DNA of 64,000 nucleotides from Clostridium cibarium (lineage in GTDB: Bacteria > Bacillota > Clostridia > Clostridiales > Clostridiaceae). The notes below the pieces were generated by a model. That model worked only from the letters and a program-made list of their open reading frames with translations, did not search any database and was not told where the DNA came from. Made by a program: the position numbers and the translations under genes. Where the stretch lies: assembly GCF_014836335.1 (NCBI RefSeq), contig NZ_JACSRA010000010.1:62001-126000 (forward strand), read 5' to 3'. Position 1 is the stretch's first letter. Every line of letters begins with the position of its first letter. Shown piece after piece: positions 63,310 through 64,000 of this stretch.

Positions 63310-64000
63310 ATGACAACAGTAGCACTACTTGGTAATCCAAATGTAGGAAAGACAACACTATTTAATGCGTTAACAGGTTCGAAACAATATGTTGGAAATT
63401 GGCCTGGAGTAACAGTAGATAAAAAAGAAGGATATTTTGAAGATATAAAGGTAGTAGACCTTCCAGGAATTTATGCTATGGACACATTTTCTAATGAAGA
63501 GAAGATAGCAAAAGATTATTTAAAACAAGATGAAGTTAATTTGATTTTAAATATTGTAGATGCAACAAATCTTGATAGAAATTTATATTTAACAACTCAG
63601 CTTAAAGAATTTAACAAGCCAATTATTCTAGCGGTAAATATGGTTGATATAGCTGAGAATAGAGGAATTATAATTGATTATAAAAAGCTAGGTGAATTAT
63701 TAAATGTAACTGTTATACCTATTTCAGCATCTAAGAAGATAGGTATAGATAAGTTGACTAATATTTTAAAAAATGAACCATTAGAAAAAGTAAATGATGG
63801 TGATAAGTTTGATTTTAAAGATGAAAAACAAGCATATGATTTTATAGAAAAAGTAATATTGAAATGCAAGATTAAGGAAGACAAGAAAAAGAATTCTCTA
63901 ACAGAAAAATTTGATAAAGTTTTACTTAATCCATGGCTTGCATATCCTATATTTATATTAATGATGATATTAACTTTTGAAATAACTTTTTCATGGATAG
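63310..64000 (+). CDS. feoB: Ferrous iron transport protein B (partial, runs off window)
   Basis: The N-terminal 230 residues of FeoB. ATG 63310 follows GGGGGAG. It contains the cytoplasmic G domain: G1 GNPNVGKTT (8-16), G2 at the VGNWPGVTV segment, G3 DLPG and G4 NMVD. A linker follows, and the first membrane helix begins near the edge (PWLAYPIFILMMILTF). The C-terminal membrane channel lies outside the window, so integrity cannot be judged. Confidence 0.93.
   Translation, partial: MTTVALLGNPNVGKTTLFNALTGSKQYVGNWPGVTVDKKEGYFEDIKVVDLPGIYAMDTFSNEEKIAKDYLKQDEVNLILNIVDATNLDRNLYLTTQLKEFNKPIILAVNMVDIAENRGIIIDYKKLGELLNVTVIPISASKKIGIDKLTNILKNEPLEKVNDGDKFDFKDEKQAYDFIEKVILKCKIKEDKKKNSLTEKFDKVLLNPWLAYPIFILMMILTFEITFSWI

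Noticed and set aside
1-64000. Search for CRISPR arrays, insertion sequences, prophage genes, tRNA or rRNA genes
   Set aside because: No regularly spaced repeats, transposase or integrase frames, phage structural genes or tRNA-like cloverleaf sequences were seen.

Overview
The window reads as part of the chromosome of a strictly anaerobic, low-GC Firmicute, most likely Clostridium sensu stricto (cluster I) and probably a saccharolytic, pectin-using relative of the solventogenic clostridia. The reasons are strong AT bias, strong AGGAGG ribosome binding sites, T-box and PyrR-type leaders, pyruvate formate-lyase, FeoAB, and close packing of genes between rho-independent terminators. The species cannot be fixed from sequence alone. 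I saw no phage, insertion sequence, CRISPR array, rRNA or tRNA. About 54 genes are supported, and the last one (feoB) runs off the right edge.

Region 1 (1-13.7 kb) begins with a membrane-anchored alpha/beta hydrolase and continues as a sulfur block. It holds cysK, a cysteine-specifier T-box controlling yezD-mccB-mccA, and an eight-gene sulfate operon (sbp-cysT-cysW-cysA-aprA-aprB-cysD-cysN). The operon imports sulfate, activates it to APS with CysDN, and appears to reduce APS directly with a dissimilatory-type two-subunit reductase. No APS kinase, PAPS reductase or sulfite reductase lies in the window. The cysK and sbp promoters share a TTGACA-N17-TATACT core and a pair of ACNTATAA direct repeats just downstream, a candidate common operator.

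Region 2 (13.7-25.3 kb) is a mixed housekeeping stretch. It contains a half-size EamA transporter, a DUF5658 membrane protein, a HAD phosphatase, an ArsC/Spx-like protein, a flavin reductase-like protein, DacF-type D,D-carboxypeptidase, an orphan 74-residue protein, the MurT/GatD lipid II amidation pair, ManA, UppP, a group III phosphofructokinase and a beta-lactamase-fold protein whose catalytic serine is replaced by glycine.

Region 3 (25.3-31.6 kb) is accessory. A 1154-residue secreted protein joins a pectin methylesterase to a family 9 pectate lyase and ends in a cell-wall-sorting-like tail. It sits behind two UxuR/ExuR-like operator candidates. It is followed by a small charged protein and a 617-residue protein of unknown function with a C-terminal HIRAN domain.

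Region 4 (31.6-44.2 kb) is biosynthetic. A PyrR-type attenuator precedes pyrB-pyrI-pyrC-pyrF-pyrK-pyrD-pyrE, which covers UMP synthesis from carbamoyl phosphate (carAB and pyrR are not here). Glutamate synthase gltB-gltD follows.

Region 5 (44.3-64 kb) holds a DUF2334 deacetylase-like membrane protein, pflB-pflA with an FNR/CRP-like palindrome, an M48 protease, a DnaQ-like exonuclease, arginase, L-lactate dehydrogenase, a phosphodiester glycosidase-like protein paired with a membrane-tethered probable beta-propeller, an M50 protease with trmB, a divergent Ppx/GppA-HD protein, argS behind an arginine T-box, an AI-2E family permease, a YprB-like RNase H-fold protein and Fur-boxed feoAB.

The points most worth following are the serine-less beta-lactamase fold (24484), the HIRAN protein (29707), the Ppx/GppA protein with eroded motifs (57265), the CysN C-terminal extension, the PME-PL9 fusion, and the repeated operator at the sulfur promoters. 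I did not find one clear new multi-gene defence or mobile system, and say so rather than force one.
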